This document shows, in pieces, positions 1 to 7,276 of a DNA stretch of 15,732 bases. The stretch's first letter is position 1. Each line of letters starts with the position of its first letter. Source of the stretch: Sulfurovum sp. (lineage in GTDB: Bacteria; Campylobacterota; Campylobacteria; Campylobacterales; Sulfurovaceae). Made by a program: the position numbers and the translations under genes. Where the stretch lies: NCBI GenBank assembly GCA_026985755.1, contig JALSPX010000069.1:1-15732 (forward strand), read 5' to 3'. Under the pieces are notes generated by a model. That model had not been told where the DNA came from and did not search any database. It worked only from the letters and a program-made list of their open reading frames with translations.

Positions 1-463
1 ACTCATGTTCCCCCAAAGCAAAAGCCAGTTGCTCATGTGGAGGTGTGAACTGTGCATCTACACCTTCTTTATTTCCTCGTACATCTACCCTGTACCAGCC
101 ATACTTTTTGAGGTATATCCAGTTTAGACCATGCAAACAAAATATATCTGGCTTATACTCAGAACAGCTCAAACGCTGATAACAAAACCCTGTGGGTATT
201 TCATTGGCTCTGAGTAAGGCAGCAAGCAGATGTGCTTTGGCGTAACACCAGCCTGTTTGATGTTTGAGTACATCAGAGGCTTTGCAGGTGGTAATGTCGT
301 CTTGATAGTCACCTGAATGGTGTATGTTATCTCGTACCCATTCATAGCAGTTTTTGGCAATTGATTCATCATCTTTGCAATGTAGAGCCAATTCCTTTGC
401 CAATTCCTTTATTGCCTTATTTTGGTAGTCAATGATTTCTGTAGCTTCAAGATATTTTTTCAT
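1..463 (-). CDS. Transglutaminase-like domain protein (3' end beyond window)
   Basis: The reading frame is open from the ATG at 463 to the window edge, giving 154 residues with no stop. A Cys-His-Asp arrangement typical of the transglutaminase-like/papain-fold superfamily is visible: C73 in GWCYAKAHLL, H111 in CLHGLNW and D127 in YRVDVRGN. Upstream is a helical N-terminus with an EWVRDNIHHS segment that is common just before the core in this family. There is no signal peptide, so it is probably cytoplasmic. Bacterial members can be proteases, peptide-modifying enzymes or of unknown activity, and the substrate cannot be told here. The ATG overlaps the stop of the upstream ArsC-like gene as ATGA (460-463), and there is no strong ribosome binding site, so translational coupling is likely. 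Family assignment is fairly sure; exact function is not. Confidence 0.75.
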   Translation of the reverse strand, partial: MKKYLEATEIIDYQNKAIKELAKELALHCKDDESIAKNCYEWVRDNIHHSGDYQDDITTCKASDVLKHQTGWCYAKAHLLAALLRANEIPTGFCYQRLSCSEYKPDIFCLHGLNWIYLKKYGWYRVDVRGNKEGVDAQFTPPHEQLAFALGEHE

Positions 464-801
464 AAAAACGTTTTTTTATATACCTCTTCATCATAAGCTA
501 CAAGCACCTTACCATCGCCATACTCTATCACAGGACGTTTGAGCAGGTAGTTCTCTTTTGCCATCCATTCTATTTTGCCATTGTCATCGAGATTAAGTTC
601 TTTGAGTCCAAGATCACGGTACTTTTTACCTTTGTTATTAAAGAGTATGTTAAGGTCGACTTGTTTGAGCCATTCACGTATTTTCTCTTCGCCTACAGAC
701 TCTACTTTGTAGTCTACAAAATCAAAGTCTATACCGTGCTCTTTCATAAATTTACGTGCTTTGCCTACTGTCGAGCAGGTCTTTATACCGTAGATGGTCA
801 T
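460..801 (-). CDS. ArsC/Spx family protein (YffB-like)
   Basis: A 113-residue protein with the compact thioredoxin-like fold of the ArsC/Spx/MgsR family, whose usual length is about 110-120. It opens MTIYGIKTCSTVGKAR, with the single active-site-type cysteine at C9. It has the family's KRPVI segment with R89-P90 late in the chain, and the NNKGKKYRDLGL stretch aligns with the RGTTWRKL region of E. coli YffB. No second cysteine follows C9 in a CxxC arrangement, so it resembles YffB (glutathione-linked thiol chemistry proposed) more than a redox-switch Spx. True arsenate reductase activity is not supported by context. The ATG at 801 has TAGGAA upstream, and a TATAAT box lies at 831-826. It is first gene of a two-gene unit, overlapping the transglutaminase-like gene by 4 bp. 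Confidence 0.85.
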   Translation of the reverse strand: MTIYGIKTCSTVGKARKFMKEHGIDFDFVDYKVESVGEEKIREWLKQVDLNILFNNKGKKYRDLGLKELNLDDNGKIEWMAKENYLLKRPVIEYGDGKVLVAYDEEVYKKTFL

Positions 802-825
802 CTGTATTCCTAAATCTTTTTCTCC

Positions 826-831
826 ATTATA
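826..831 (-). promoter_or_regulatory. -10 box for the ArsC-like/transglutaminase operon
   Basis: TATAAT reading on the minus strand, about 25 bp before the ATG at 801, in a T-rich context. No clear -35 box is seen, which is usual for sigma-70 promoters of Campylobacterota. It lies back to back with the hrpB -10 box only 13 bp away, so the two promoters probably compete for RNA polymerase. Confidence 0.55.
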
Positions 832-844
832 ACAAAAATCTAGC

Positions 845-850
845 TATAAT
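845..850 (+). promoter_or_regulatory. -10 box of hrpB, leaderless arrangement
   Basis: TATAAT preceded by GC, followed by only six bases (CCCACC) before the hrpB ATG at 857. Transcription normally begins 6-8 nt after the hexamer, so the mRNA would start at or next to the A of the ATG. No purine-rich ribosome binding site exists between the box and the start. Confidence 0.6.
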
Positions 851-856
851 CCCACC

Positions 857-3337
857 ATGCAAACCCTACCCATCACCCACGTCATCCCAGAAGTAAAAGA
901 AAAGCTCTCTACCAACAATAGACTCATACTCCAAGCACCCCCAGGGGCAGGGAAAACCACTGCCCTACCTCTAGCACTACTGGATGAGCCATGGCTAGAG
1001 GGCAAGACCATCATTATGCTGGAGCCTAGACGTTTAGCGGTACGGATGTCTGCCCTGCGAATGGCAGAGATGCTTGGCGAAAAGGTGGGTGAGCGTGTGG
1101 GGTATCAGATAAAGATGGATTCACAGTATTCTAAAAAGACCAAAATACTCATAGTCACAGAGGGGATACTCACGCGTAAGCTACAGGCGGATCCTAGCCT
1201 AGAAGATGTGGCACTCATCATCTTCGATGAATACCATGAGCGTTCACTTCATGCGGACTTGTCTTTGGCTCTGAGCTTAGAGTCGCAATCTCTGTTATGT
1301 GAGGATTTGAAGCTGCTCATTATGTCTGCTACGCTCAACACCACGGCACTTAGCTCTAGGCTAGATGCCCCACTTGTCACCTCTGAAGGGCGTGCCTACC
1401 CTGTGGAGCGTCATTACCTAGACCCAACCACCCCACAACCCACCACCAAAGAGCTACCTAGCTACATCGCCAAGCGTGTTTTGAAGTCTCTAAAAGAGGA
1501 AGAGGGAAACATCCTTGTATTTCTAGCAGGCGTACGGCAAATAAAAGAGGTAGAGAATTATCTAGTAGAAGCTAAGCTCAAAGATGTCTACATCGCTACG
1601 CTCTATGGTAACTTAAGTAAAGCAGAGCAAGACAGAGCCATAAAAGCCCCACCCCAAGGTACACGAAAAGTAGTCCTAAGTACCAACATCGCCCAAACCT
1701 CCCTCACTATAGAGGGCATAAAGATAGTCATAGACTCTGGGCAACAGAATGTCTCTGTATTTAGCCCCTTTTCAGGCATGAACACGCTAGAGAGACGACA
1801 TATATCCGAAGATGCTGCCATACAAAGAGCAGGACGTGCAGGACGGCTTAGTGCAGGAAAAGCGTACCATATCTGGCACAAGTCCAAGATACTCCAAAAG
1901 CACGACACCCCAGAACTCCTCCTAGCAGACCTTACCCCACTCGTGCTAGAGCTTGCCCTATGGGGTACAGATGATGTCAGCGATATGATGTGGCTAGACA
2001 CCCCACCCTCTACGGCTATTAGGCATGCTAAGGCTCTTTTGTCACAGCTGGGGGCATTGGATGACAAAGGCATCATTACACCTCATGGTAGGGCTATGAG
2101 TGGATATGGGCTACACCCTAGACTCTCACACATGATGCTCAAAGCCAAAGCCCTGAACCTTAGCTATGAAGCTTCACTGATAGCTACGCTACTCACAGAA
2201 AAAGACATCTACACACGACCCCATAGAGAGGTAGATATAGCTCAACGTGTAGAAGACCTACATGCCCTCTCACAAGGTAACATAGTAAATAATATCAATA
2301 CCAAACATGGACGCTACATTTTAGCCAATGCCAAACGACTAGAGCCAGTACAAAAAAATACCCTAGACAAAGCACATTTAGGTCTTCTTCTTGCCTATGC
2401 CTACCCAGAACGCATCGCAAAACAGCGTGGCACCAGAGAGCAAACCTACCTACTAGCCAACGGCAAAGGTGCCAGACTCCACACGGACGAAGCCCTAGCC
2501 CAAGCACGCTACATCGTGATAGCAGACCTTGATGCCAAGGCTACCCATGCGAGCATCTACAAAGCCATCGCACTAGACGAAGCAGACATATTCCACTTCC
2601 TCAAAGAGCTTATAACCCAAGAGCAAACTGTAGAGTGGAATGAAGAGCAACAGCGTGTCGAGGTGCGAGAGGTAGAGAAGATAGGTGCTATCCTCCTCAA
2701 AGAGAGAGCCGTCAAAGCCACAGACAATGAAGAGATCACCGACCTACTCATAGAGGAGCTTGAAGAGATGGGGTTAAATGCGTTCAACTGGAGCAAAGAG
2801 GCTTTGGCTCTACGACAAAGGGTCAATTTTTTGAACAAGCATGATGTAGGACTTCCTGACTTTTCTGACGAGTATATATTAACTAATATGGAAGAGTGGT
2901 TAGCCCCCTACATAACAGGTATGAGTAGCCTACGAGAGATCAAAGGCTTAGACCTGCACAACATCCTACGAGGCAGACTAAGCTACGAACAGACCCAAAC
3001 CCTAGACACCCTAGCCCCAGGCAAAATCAAAGTAGCCTCAGGCTCCAACATCGCCATAGACTACACCAACCCCACCCAACCCATCTTGGCAGTACGCCTT
3101 CAAGAAATGTTCGGCACAGCACAAACCCCAAGTGTGCTAAATGGCAAAGTCCCCCTCATGCTACACCTACTCTCCCCCGCCAAACGCCCCATGCAAATGA
3201 CCCTAGACCTCTCTAGCTTTTGGGCAAATACCTATGACGAGGTGAAGAAGGAACTCAGAGGGAAATACAAGAAGCATTATTGGCCTGATGACCCTTTGGA
3301 GGCGGAGGCTACGGCGAGGGTGAAGAAGTGGATGTAG
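857..3337 (+). CDS. hrpB: ATP-dependent RNA helicase HrpB
   Basis: An 826-residue DEAH-box helicase of superfamily 2, about the usual HrpB length. Visible motifs in order: Walker A GAGKTT at residues 30-35, DEYH (motif II) at 124-127, SAT (motif III) at 157-159, and QRAGRAGR (motif VI) at 323-330. The C-terminal 150 residues carry the HrpB-specific domain, with EEWLAPYITGMSSL, LAVRLQEMFG, LHLLSPAKRP and a terminal RGKYKKHYWPDDP segment. This C-terminal domain separates HrpB from HrpA and from the eukaryotic-type DEAH proteins. HrpB is a cytoplasmic RNA helicase whose physiological substrate is poorly known. The gene is monocistronic, divergent from the ArsC-like gene, and its start lies immediately after a -10 box with no ribosome binding site. 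Several antisense frames inside it are shadows. Confidence 0.96.
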   Translation: MQTLPITHVIPEVKEKLSTNNRLILQAPPGAGKTTALPLALLDEPWLEGKTIIMLEPRRLAVRMSALRMAEMLGEKVGERVGYQIKMDSQYSKKTKILIVTEGILTRKLQADPSLEDVALIIFDEYHERSLHADLSLALSLESQSLLCEDLKLLIMSATLNTTALSSRLDAPLVTSEGRAYPVERHYLDPTTPQPTTKELPSYIAKRVLKSLKEEEGNILVFLAGVRQIKEVENYLVEAKLKDVYIATLYGNLSKAEQDRAIKAPPQGTRKVVLSTNIAQTSLTIEGIKIVIDSGQQNVSVFSPFSGMNTLERRHISEDAAIQRAGRAGRLSAGKAYHIWHKSKILQKHDTPELLLADLTPLVLELALWGTDDVSDMMWLDTPPSTAIRHAKALLSQLGALDDKGIITPHGRAMSGYGLHPRLSHMMLKAKALNLSYEASLIATLLTEKDIYTRPHREVDIAQRVEDLHALSQGNIVNNINTKHGRYILANAKRLEPVQKNTLDKAHLGLLLAYAYPERIAKQRGTREQTYLLANGKGARLHTDEALAQARYIVIADLDAKATHASIYKAIALDEADIFHFLKELITQEQTVEWNEEQQRVEVREVEKIGAILLKERAVKATDNEEITDLLIEELEEMGLNAFNWSKEALALRQRVNFLNKHDVGLPDFSDEYILTNMEEWLAPYITGMSSLREIKGLDLHNILRGRLSYEQTQTLDTLAPGKIKVASGSNIAIDYTNPTQPILAVRLQEMFGTAQTPSVLNGKVPLMLHLLSPAKRPMQMTLDLSSFWANTYDEVKKELRGKYKKHYWPDDPLEAEATARVKKWM

Positions 3338-3356
3338 GGTTTAAGAGTGTTTTATT

Positions 3357-3362
3357 TATAAT
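3357..3362 (+). promoter_or_regulatory. Possible -10 box for the 3396 gene
   Basis: TATAAT lies 33 bp before the TTG start in a very AT-rich gap after hrpB. In such AT-rich DNA a chance match is likely, so the call is weak. Confidence 0.3.
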
Positions 3363-3395
3363 TAATTCTTTATTAAAATATAAAAGAAGGTACGA

Positions 3396-3767
3396 TTGAA
3401 AAAATTCATATCCAATTTAGAGACTCTTTCAAATATAACCATAATTGAGCATGGTAATACAACAAGCTTAACTATATTATGTGCGAATAATTATCAGTAT
3501 AAGATTACTATGCCTCATGATATAAAAGAATGGTTCGTTGATTTATCGACAACAAATAGTAATGAAATCATATGGAGTGATTGGTCAGATTGGTATATTC
3601 TTGGAGATGTGACCAAGGATAATATAAATGAATATTATAATAAAGATATTTCTAATTTTATATCTAAAATAATGTCTGCAGACGATTTTAAAGTTGACAT
3701 TTCTAAGAAACAATTAAAAGCCAAAATTAATGACTCATGGGAGTTAGTTGAATTAGGTACTGTTTAA
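3396..3767 (+). CDS. Hypothetical protein, AT-rich orphan gene
   Basis: A 123-residue protein starting at TTG, with AGAAGG five bases upstream as a good ribosome binding site. I do not recognise the family. The product is small and soluble, with no signal peptide or membrane segment. It has a Trp-rich central patch (EIIWSDWSDWYILGD) and a Lys-rich C-terminal third. Base composition is strikingly different from neighbours: two 60-base lines counted by hand give 27% and 20% GC, against 50% for a line near the end of hrpB. It is flanked downstream by a cluster of palindromic repeats. Both facts suggest horizontal acquisition. The size and single-gene setting would suit an immunity-like or orphan accessory protein, but nothing in the sequence proves this. 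Confidence 0.6.
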   Translation: MKKFISNLETLSNITIIEHGNTTSLTILCANNYQYKITMPHDIKEWFVDLSTTNSNEIIWSDWSDWYILGDVTKDNINEYYNKDISNFISKIMSADDFKVDISKKQLKAKINDSWELVELGTV

Positions 3768-3857
3768 ATGATTTAACTCGTCACGACACAGTCTCCGTTG
3801 TAATGCATATCAGACTCTAAATTTAAAAATCACCCATACATACCATCTAGATTTGAC

Positions 3858-3874
3858 GTGCGATACAATCGCAC
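3858..3874. repeat. Perfect hairpin, REP-like palindrome
   Basis: GTGCGAT and ATCGCAC form a perfect 7-bp inverted repeat with the 3-base loop ACA. The right flank continues CTACGATGC. It lies in the gene-free stretch 3768-4028, has no T tail and is about 90 bp beyond the end of the 3396 gene, so it is not a typical terminator. It resembles short intergenic palindromes of the REP type; the left flank appears to have decayed. Confidence 0.5.
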
Positions 3875-3945
3875 CTACGATGCAATATTACCACCCATAC
3901 TCTCAACCCTTACGGCGAAGCTGTGAGCGTATGCAGATTACTCTA

Positions 3946-4014
3946 TGTGTGGGGTTAGCAAACCCATCCTACAGAAAATGTGTATTGTAGGTTGGGTCAC
4001 CATAACCCAAAACA
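3946..4014. repeat. Pair of inverted REP-like palindromic units
   Basis: Unit 1 (3946-3973) contains GGGTT-agca-AACCC and ends CCATCCTACA. Unit 2 (3986-4014) begins TGTAGGTTGGGT, then has ACCCAA at 4005-4010. The two are in opposite orientation, 12 bp apart: 3962-3973 is the reverse complement of 3986-3997 at 11 of 12 positions. Each unit also folds on itself. This head-to-head arrangement of imperfect palindromes with a TGTAGGTTGGGT end matches the general form of REP doublets, which in other bacteria are dispersed by RAYT (REP-associated tyrosine transposase) enzymes. No transposase is present in the window. The remainder of 3768-4028 holds no gene that I can support. Confidence 0.6.
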
Positions 4015-4017
4015 AGC

Positions 4018-4023
4018 TACAAT
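4018..4023 (+). promoter_or_regulatory. -10 box of the DksA-like gene, next to the repeat
   Basis: TACAAT preceded by GC, with five bases (ACCCC) before the ATG at 4029. This is the same leaderless-type spacing as hrpB. The hexamer is part of CTACAAT (4017-4023), which is the exact reverse complement of ATTGTAG at 3984-3990 in the adjoining repeat unit, so the repeat seems to supply the promoter. Confidence 0.5.
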
Positions 4024-4028
4024 ACCCC

Positions 4029-4373
4029 ATGACAAAAGCACAAAAACAACACTTCAAACAAACCATAGATGCACAGATACAAACACTTAGCAAAGAAATA
4101 GAGGTACTTAAAGCTGCGGTGTACCCAGAGCGAGGGGAAGGGCCTTCTGACAAAGTGGCACATATTGCGTTCAAGCAAGACCAGAGCATCCACATCCAAC
4201 GCCACGCCGAAGCCACCAAACGCCTAAACAGACTCAAACACGCCTACATAAAGATAGACACCCCAGAGTACGGCATCTGTAAAGAGTGTGAAGAAGAAAT
4301 AGCCCTAGAGAGACTAGAGCTTATGCCTGAGTCTTTGTATTGTGTGGACTGTATGAATGAATTGGGGTTGTGA
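4029..4373 (+). CDS. DksA/TraR-type zinc-finger protein
   Basis: A 114-residue protein with a long N-terminal helical region (about 1-75) and a C-terminal C4 zinc finger: C84-x2-C87 (GICKEC) and C105-x2-C108 (YCVDC). This layout is that of DksA/TraR proteins, which insert a coiled coil into the RNA polymerase secondary channel. The acidic tip residues of true DksA are not clearly conserved (DKVAH at 41-45 is the nearest candidate), so a direct role in the stringent response is uncertain. An upstream in-frame ATG at 3945 would add 28 residues, but those are translated from the repeat sequence and resemble no DksA. The ATG at 4029, five bases after a -10 box, is therefore preferred. No ribosome binding site is present. 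A hairpin terminator follows. Confidence 0.85.
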   Translation: MTKAQKQHFKQTIDAQIQTLSKEIEVLKAAVYPERGEGPSDKVAHIAFKQDQSIHIQRHAEATKRLNRLKHAYIKIDTPEYGICKECEEEIALERLELMPESLYCVDCMNELGL

Positions 4374-4408
4374 GTTTTAGGGAAAAGTAAAAAATAGAGT
4401 CCTATATA

Positions 4409-4437
4409 ATGGGATGAACTCCCATCATATTTTTATT
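4409..4437 (+). terminator. Rho-independent terminator after the DksA-like gene
   Basis: ATGGGA-tgaac-TCCCAT forms a 6-bp perfect stem with a 5-base loop, extendable by three pairs past one mismatch. It is followed by CATATTTTTATT. It sits 36 bp after the stop codon, and its T tail runs into the stop of the convergent haem-binding gene. Confidence 0.7.
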
Positions 4438-4867
4438 CTAAATCAAAGGCAGCTTCTGTTGCCCAGTCTGTGATTGCTTTTTTATCTGCATCACTAAGTT
4501 TTGCTTCCTTGTGTATGATAAGATAACTTGGCAATGGCATTTTACTTTTAATTGCTTTTGGAATTTTTTGTAAATATTTTAATTTCTTTTCATCACTATA
4601 GCTGTTCCATGTAGAGAAATTCATATGTTCTCTACCCTCTTTTACATGGTATTTGGTAAACCATGAAACAGGAGCGACACTACTATACCATGGAAATTTG
4701 GTATGGCTAGAGTGACAATCAAAACATGAACGTTTAAGTATTGCTTGTATCTCTTCAGGAGCAGTAAGTGGATCTCCATCTTTTACAGGCAAATCAGCGG
4801 GCACATTCATAGGAATAAATTGTATTCCTATGAAAACAAGGGTTAGTGTTATTAATAATTTTTTCAT
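4433..4867 (-). CDS. Periplasmic c-type haem-binding domain protein
   Basis: A 144-residue protein with an N-terminal hydrophobic signal/anchor (MKKLLITLTLVFIGIQF) and then a haem-binding domain of the Haem_bd type. Covalent haem attachment is indicated by CFDCH (C48, C51, H52). The following HSSHTKFPWYSSVAPVSWF and EGREHMNFSTW segments are hallmarks of this family. M110 in KMPLPSYLIIH is a likely distal haem ligand. It should sit in the periplasm, anchored or soluble, as a small monohaem electron carrier or sensor; the partner is unknown. The ATG at 867 of the 4.8-kb line (position 4867) follows a TATAAT box by six bases with no ribosome binding site. It is convergent with the DksA-like gene and divergent from glnS. 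Confidence 0.88.
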   Translation of the reverse strand: MKKLLITLTLVFIGIQFIPMNVPADLPVKDGDPLTAPEEIQAILKRSCFDCHSSHTKFPWYSSVAPVSWFTKYHVKEGREHMNFSTWNSYSDEKKLKYLQKIPKAIKSKMPLPSYLIIHKEAKLSDADKKAITDWATEAAFDLE

Positions 4868-4873
4868 AAGGAC

Positions 4874-4879
4874 ATTATA
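4874..4879 (-). promoter_or_regulatory. -10 box of the haem-binding gene, leaderless arrangement
   Basis: TATAAT on the minus strand, separated from the ATG at 4867 by six bases (GTCCTT), with no purine-rich ribosome binding site. The upstream DNA is AT-rich (TATATATAAT), so the exact register could shift by two bases. Confidence 0.5.
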
Positions 4880-4979
4880 TATAATTATTCTTAAAGATTA
4901 GAAATTTAAAGCAAATAAAAATCAATGCGTTTAAATTATCGTATATCTGTTGATGCAGTAATAATAAGCACTAATTCGC

Positions 4980-4985
4980 TAAAAT
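4980..4985 (+). promoter_or_regulatory. -10 box of glnS
   Basis: TAAAAT preceded by GC, placing the transcription start near 4992. Unlike the leaderless-type genes, a clear AAAGGTG ribosome binding site (4999-5005) follows before the ATG at 5013. Confidence 0.5.
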
Positions 4986-5012
4986 ACCCCCACATAACAA
5001 AGGTGAAACATC

Positions 5013-7256
5013 ATGAATAAAAGCAAAGATTTTTTACGTAGAATCGTTGAAGAAGATTTAAAAACAGGAAAATACCAAGAGATCGTCACACGTTTTCCTC
5101 CTGAACCAAATGGCTTTCCACATATAGGACATGCCAAGTCTATCTCTATCAACTTCGGTATAGCCCAAGACTACAATGGGCACTGCAACCTCAGAATGGA
5201 TGACACCAACCCTACCACAGAAGATACCCAATATGTAGAAGCACTTAAAGATGCTGTAGAGTGGCTAGGCTTTAAGTGGGAGGGCGATGTGCGTTATACC
5301 TCTGACTACTTTGATAGACTCTATAGCTATGCCATTACCCTCATCAAGATGGGCAAAGCCTATGTCGATAGCCTAAGTGAAGAAGAGATACGAGAGTACC
5401 GTGGCACAGTCACCCAAGCAGGAAAAAGAAGTAGCTACGCTAACAGAAGTGTCGAAGAGAATCTTGACCTGCTAGAGCGTATGAAAAATGGGGAGTTTAA
5501 AGAGGGTGAGCATATCCTCAGAGCTAAAATAGATATGAGCTCACCCAATATGAAGATGAGAGACCCCCTACTCTACCGTATACGCCATGCACAGCACTTT
5601 AGAACGGGTGACAAATGGGCTATCTACCCTATGTATGACTTCGCACACTGCCTCTCTGACTATATAGAGGGTGTGACGCACTCTATTTGTACATTAGAGT
5701 TTGAAAACAACCGTGAGATATATGATTGGGTACTAGACACCTTAGGGCTTGAACCTCCTAGACCTTATCAGCATGAGTTTGCTAGACTAGGTATCAACTA
5801 TACCGTCATGAGCAAGCGTAAACTCCTAGAGCTCGTAGAAAAAAAGGTGGTCACTGGATGGGATGACCCACGTATGCCTACCATCGCAGGGCTTAGACGC
5901 AGAGGCTACACCCCAGAATCTATCCTAAACTTTTGTGAGAGTATAGGGATTGCCAAAGCCAACTCTATGGTAGATGTGGCACAACTAGAGTTTGCTATAC
6001 GTGATGACCTCAATACCAAAGTACCCCGTGTCATGTGTGTCATGCACCCACTTAAAGTAACCATAGAAAACTATGAAGGTACAGAAGAGATAGAAGCCTC
6101 TTACTATCCACATGATGTCCCTAAAGAGGGTTCAAGAAAATTGCCTTTTTCTAAAGAGATTTATATAGATAGAGCAGATTTTAGTGAGCACCCAGCCAAA
6201 GGTTACTTCCGTTTAACGCCAGATCAATCTGTGAGACTTAAATATGCTTATATCATCACGTGCAAAGAGATTATCAAAGATAGTGAGGGTAATATCCTAG
6301 AGATAAAAGCCACTTACCATCCAGACTCTAAAAGTGGAGAAGACAGCAGTGGTATCAAAGTCAAAAGTGCCATCCAATGGGTAGAAGCAAGCAGTGCCAA
6401 AAAAGTAGAAATACGTCTCTACGATAGACTCTTTAAAAATGAAGCCCCAGAAGGGATAGATGACATCAATCCAGACTCACTGAGTGTCATCACAAATGCT
6501 CTCATAGAGCCAGCAGTGATTACCAACAAACCAGATGAGAGATTTCAGTTTGAGCGTGAAGGATACTTTTATGCTGACCCTGAGTTATATACCGATGATA
6601 CCCCTGTTTTCAATAAGATTGTTGCACTCAAAGACTCATGGGGCAAAAAGAAAAAAGCACCTAACAAAGCACCAGAAGCCAAAAAAGTACAAATAGATGG
6701 TGAAGTCGTACCTATGACAGCAGAGGAACAAGTACTTTTTGATACCTATACAAAAGCGTACAAACTCAACAGTGAAGTAGCCAATACCCTAGCCCGAGAT
6801 GCTAAACTCTCTAGCTTTTATACAGAGGCTCTCGCTGCATACCATAGTCCAGTAAGTATTGCCAATATCGTCGCCAATGAGGTAGCAAGAGAGCTCAAAA
6901 CCCAAGAGATAGATGCACTCAAATTTAGCCCTGCTCAGATAGCCACACTCATGAGACTAGTGGACGAGGAGACTATCTCTAATAAAATTGCCAAAGGGGT
7001 CTTCGAGCAGATGCTCAAAAGTGGAGATGACCCTAGTAAAATAGTCGAATCACAAGGGCTCATACAGATAAGCGATCCTGCCGAGATTTTACCAATCATC
7101 GATGAGGTCGTAGCCAATAATCCAGATAATTTAGCTAAATTCAAAGCAGGCAATACCAAGCTCTTAGGATTTTTCGTAGGGCAAGTACTCAAAGCCACAG
7201 GAGGCAAAGCCAATCCTAAAGTGGTGAACACTTTAGTCGCAGAGAAATTGGGCTAA
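5013..7256 (+). CDS. glnS: Glutaminyl-tRNA synthetase with YqeY-like C-terminal domain
   Basis: This class I synthetase joins glutamine to tRNA-Gln in the cytoplasm. The catalytic core carries RFPPEPNGFPHIGHAKS with HIGH at residues 37-40, and the second signature as VMSKRK at 265-270. The GlnRS-specific WDDPRMPTIAGLRRRG segment and an anticodon-binding beta-barrel region follow, up to about residue 540. E. coli GlnRS is about 554 residues; this protein has 747. A Lys/Pro/Ala-rich linker (about 545-565) leads to a helical tail of about 180 residues. In its SSFYTEAL, NEVARELK, FSPAQIATLMRLV, GNTKLLGFFVGQVLKATGGKANP and LVAEKLG segments it matches the YqeY/GatB C-terminal domain, which binds tRNA. 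A comparable appended domain is known in Deinococcus GlnRS. The gene stands alone, with AAAGGTG seven bases before the ATG. Confidence 0.95.
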   Translation: MNKSKDFLRRIVEEDLKTGKYQEIVTRFPPEPNGFPHIGHAKSISINFGIAQDYNGHCNLRMDDTNPTTEDTQYVEALKDAVEWLGFKWEGDVRYTSDYFDRLYSYAITLIKMGKAYVDSLSEEEIREYRGTVTQAGKRSSYANRSVEENLDLLERMKNGEFKEGEHILRAKIDMSSPNMKMRDPLLYRIRHAQHFRTGDKWAIYPMYDFAHCLSDYIEGVTHSICTLEFENNREIYDWVLDTLGLEPPRPYQHEFARLGINYTVMSKRKLLELVEKKVVTGWDDPRMPTIAGLRRRGYTPESILNFCESIGIAKANSMVDVAQLEFAIRDDLNTKVPRVMCVMHPLKVTIENYEGTEEIEASYYPHDVPKEGSRKLPFSKEIYIDRADFSEHPAKGYFRLTPDQSVRLKYAYIITCKEIIKDSEGNILEIKATYHPDSKSGEDSSGIKVKSAIQWVEASSAKKVEIRLYDRLFKNEAPEGIDDINPDSLSVITNALIEPAVITNKPDERFQFEREGYFYADPELYTDDTPVFNKIVALKDSWGKKKKAPNKAPEAKKVQIDGEVVPMTAEEQVLFDTYTKAYKLNSEVANTLARDAKLSSFYTEALAAYHSPVSIANIVANEVARELKTQEIDALKFSPAQIATLMRLVDEETISNKIAKGVFEQMLKSGDDPSKIVESQGLIQISDPAEILPIIDEVVANNPDNLAKFKAGNTKLLGFFVGQVLKATGGKANPKVVNTLVAEKLG

Positions 7257-7276
7257 CACGCATACTTTGGGGGTTT

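Noticed and set aside
169..372. A 67-residue minus-strand frame near the left edge
   Set aside because: It overlaps, in another frame, the transglutaminase-like gene, whose Cys-His-Asp residues are intact.
1603..2076. A 157-residue open frame antisense to hrpB
   Set aside because: It lies opposite the helicase core motifs, with Ser/Cys-rich low-complexity translation and no promoter or ribosome binding site that I can see.
3945..4028. Upstream in-frame ATG extending the DksA-like protein by 28 residues
   Set aside because: The extension is translated straight through the palindromic repeat and resembles no DksA N-terminus; ATG 4029 fits the family length and the -10 position.
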